From positions 1-21,096 of the forward strand of contig CALASU010000208.1 of assembly GCA_937888765.1 (NCBI GenBank): a stretch of 21,096 bases of DNA, read 5' to 3'. This DNA comes from an uncultured Clostridia bacterium (GTDB lineage: Bacteria > Bacillota > Clostridia > Lachnospirales > Anaerotignaceae). This document shows positions 20,051 through 21,096 of the stretch, piece after piece; the first letter of the stretch is position 1; every line of letters starts with the position of its first letter. The notes beneath the pieces are model-generated. The model worked only from the letters and a program-made list of their open reading frames with translations, did not search any database and was not told the DNA's origin. The position numbers were made by a program, and so were the translations under genes.

Positions 20051-21096
20051 TTATGCAGCTACGGTACGTTTAGCAGCACTGTATTGGCTGATGTGTTCCT
20101 GCGGTGTAATGATTGCGAAGGGCTTTTTATCTCTGAGCATTGCAAAGATTATGTTGCAGACTTTATGAGAAACAGCCCCCATAGCTACGAGCTTCGGTTT
20201 TGACTTGCATTTCTTCAGATAATACTCTCGCAATACAGGATTTTTAGCTGTTCCGCTACGAGAAATGGCAATGCTCTGCAAGGTTAATGTATGAATTACA
20301 CGTCTTGCGATAGAGGAACCCCTTTTAGACATTTTTACCTTGGTTCCTTCGAACTTGCCAGACTGTTTTACAGCCGGATCAAGACCGAAATAGGCAAAAA
20401 GCTGTTTAGGCTTTGAAAAAGCGGAGAAATCTCCGATCTCGCTCATAAGAGTGACAGCAGATAGAAACCCGGCACCTTTGAATGTTTCGATCAGATGGAT
20501 CTGTTTCACGAAATCGGTATCTTCATTGGCGTTGACAAGTTCATGCATGGCATCGAGGATACCTTTGATCTCTTCATCATATTTGCGGATAAAGCTGATA
20601 TACAAGCGTATGCGTCTGATATTACTATCTAAGATATAGCCGAATTCATTTGCATCATGAGCTGCCTGAATAATGGCATGATATTTGTTCTCAGCATATG
20701 CGATCCCGAAACGGGCGGTCGATCTGATAGTATCAAGGATCTCTTGCTTATCTGCTTTAATAAAAGCGTTCGGAGAGGTATATCTGTCTAGTAAAGTCAG
20801 AGAGGTATCGGTTGTAACTTTGGAAAATATACCGAGATACTGAGGAAATGCCATATGCAGTTCACTTTGCAGTTTATTTACGTATGCGCTGCGGTTATCT
20901 ATTAGATCGTAGTACTCACGGCAGAGATTACGGCAGTTTAAGGCAAGATCGGAAGGCATCAGAGAAACCTTCAGATTGGGTTTTAAACCAATAAGAGCAG
21001 CTTTTTTTGAATCAAAACGATCATTATGTACTTTTCTAATGTTGATATTTGTGCTATTCTTAGTGATGATAGGATTGATAACTGAGCAGTTAAAAC
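20051..21096 (-). CDS. IS110-family transposase, N-terminus outside the window
   Basis: IS110 transposases are DEDD/serine recombinases that, in studied members, are guided by a bridge RNA encoded next to the gene. The frame stays open to the right edge, giving about 348 visible residues; the annotated-looking ATG at 20959 is internal. Upstream of it one reads VINPIITKNSTNINIRKVHND and then RFDSKKAALIGLKPN, the D-x-x-D-x-x-K-A region of the DEDD domain. The C-terminal Transposase_20 domain contains IETFKGAGFLSAVTLMSEIG, FSKPKQLFAYFGLDPAVKQSG, and KMSKRGSSIARRVIH with the candidate serines. It looks intact as far as visible. Whether it is of the IS110 or IS1111 group cannot be told. Confidence 0.93.
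   Translation of the reverse strand, partial: FNCSVINPIITKNSTNINIRKVHNDRFDSKKAALIGLKPNLKVSLMPSDLALNCRNLCREYYDLIDNRSAYVNKLQSELHMAFPQYLGIFSKVTTDTSLTLLDRYTSPNAFIKADKQEILDTIRSTARFGIAYAENKYHAIIQAAHDANEFGYILDSNIRRIRLYISFIRKYDEEIKGILDAMHELVNANEDTDFVKQIHLIETFKGAGFLSAVTLMSEIGDFSAFSKPKQLFAYFGLDPAVKQSGKFEGTKVKMSKRGSSIARRVIHTLTLQSIAISRSGTAKNPVLREYYLKKCKSKPKLVAMGAVSHKVCNIIFAMLRDKKPFAIITPQEHISQYSAAKRTVAA

Overview
The window reads as chromosomal DNA of a spore-forming, flagellated, anaerobic Firmicute of class Clostridia, probably Lachnospirales-like. The grounds are a BofA sporulation protein, a single-chain pyruvate:ferredoxin oxidoreductase, a flagellin paired with CsrA, strong AGGAGG ribosome sites, TTG and GTG starts, and sigma-A type TTGACA-17-TATAAT promoters. 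The species cannot be named from the sequence alone. The genes are mostly housekeeping. No tRNA, rRNA or CRISPR array was seen.

Layout. 1-4750: the 3' part of an RND efflux pump, a patatin-like phospholipase and an RsuA-type pseudouridine synthase, all on +. 4795-4937: a structured intergenic repeat. 4954-5439: a DUF2508/YaaL protein and BofA. 5491-7064: a rhomboid protease and the upstream region of a uracil-DNA glycosylase, carrying a dense cluster of TGTGGATAA-type DnaA boxes. 7078-8510: the glycosylase and proC. 8515-8845: a small antisense RNA opposed to a 27-codon hydrophobic peptide (type I toxin-antitoxin-like). 8899-10191: a lipoprotein and an XRE regulator on -. 10359-11599: csrA and flagellin on +. 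11691-11822: a second structured repeat. 11828-12144: a second toxin/antisense-RNA locus of the same design. 12233-15772: nifJ on -. 16037-16975: an unrecognised protein. 17013-17250: a third structured repeat. 17264-19413: greA and lysS. 19557-20050: a region with no gene. 20051-21096: an IS110-family transposase cut by the window edge.

How the parts work together. CsrA lies directly upstream of flagellin, whose leader has two hairpins presenting GGA in their loops, one of them enclosing the Shine-Dalgarno; this suggests CsrA represses flagellin translation as in Bacillus. The greA-lysS operon starts from a consensus promoter followed at once by a small terminator-like hairpin. The two toxin-like loci share one composite element: an inverted repeat that can terminate the peptide mRNA on - while carrying the -35 box of the antisense RNA on +.

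The strongest candidates for undescribed biology are the paired 27-aa peptide/antisense RNA loci, the DnaA-box cluster partly written into the rhomboid coding sequence, a family-4 type uracil-DNA glycosylase with no cysteine at all, and the structured repeat family with compensatory base changes.
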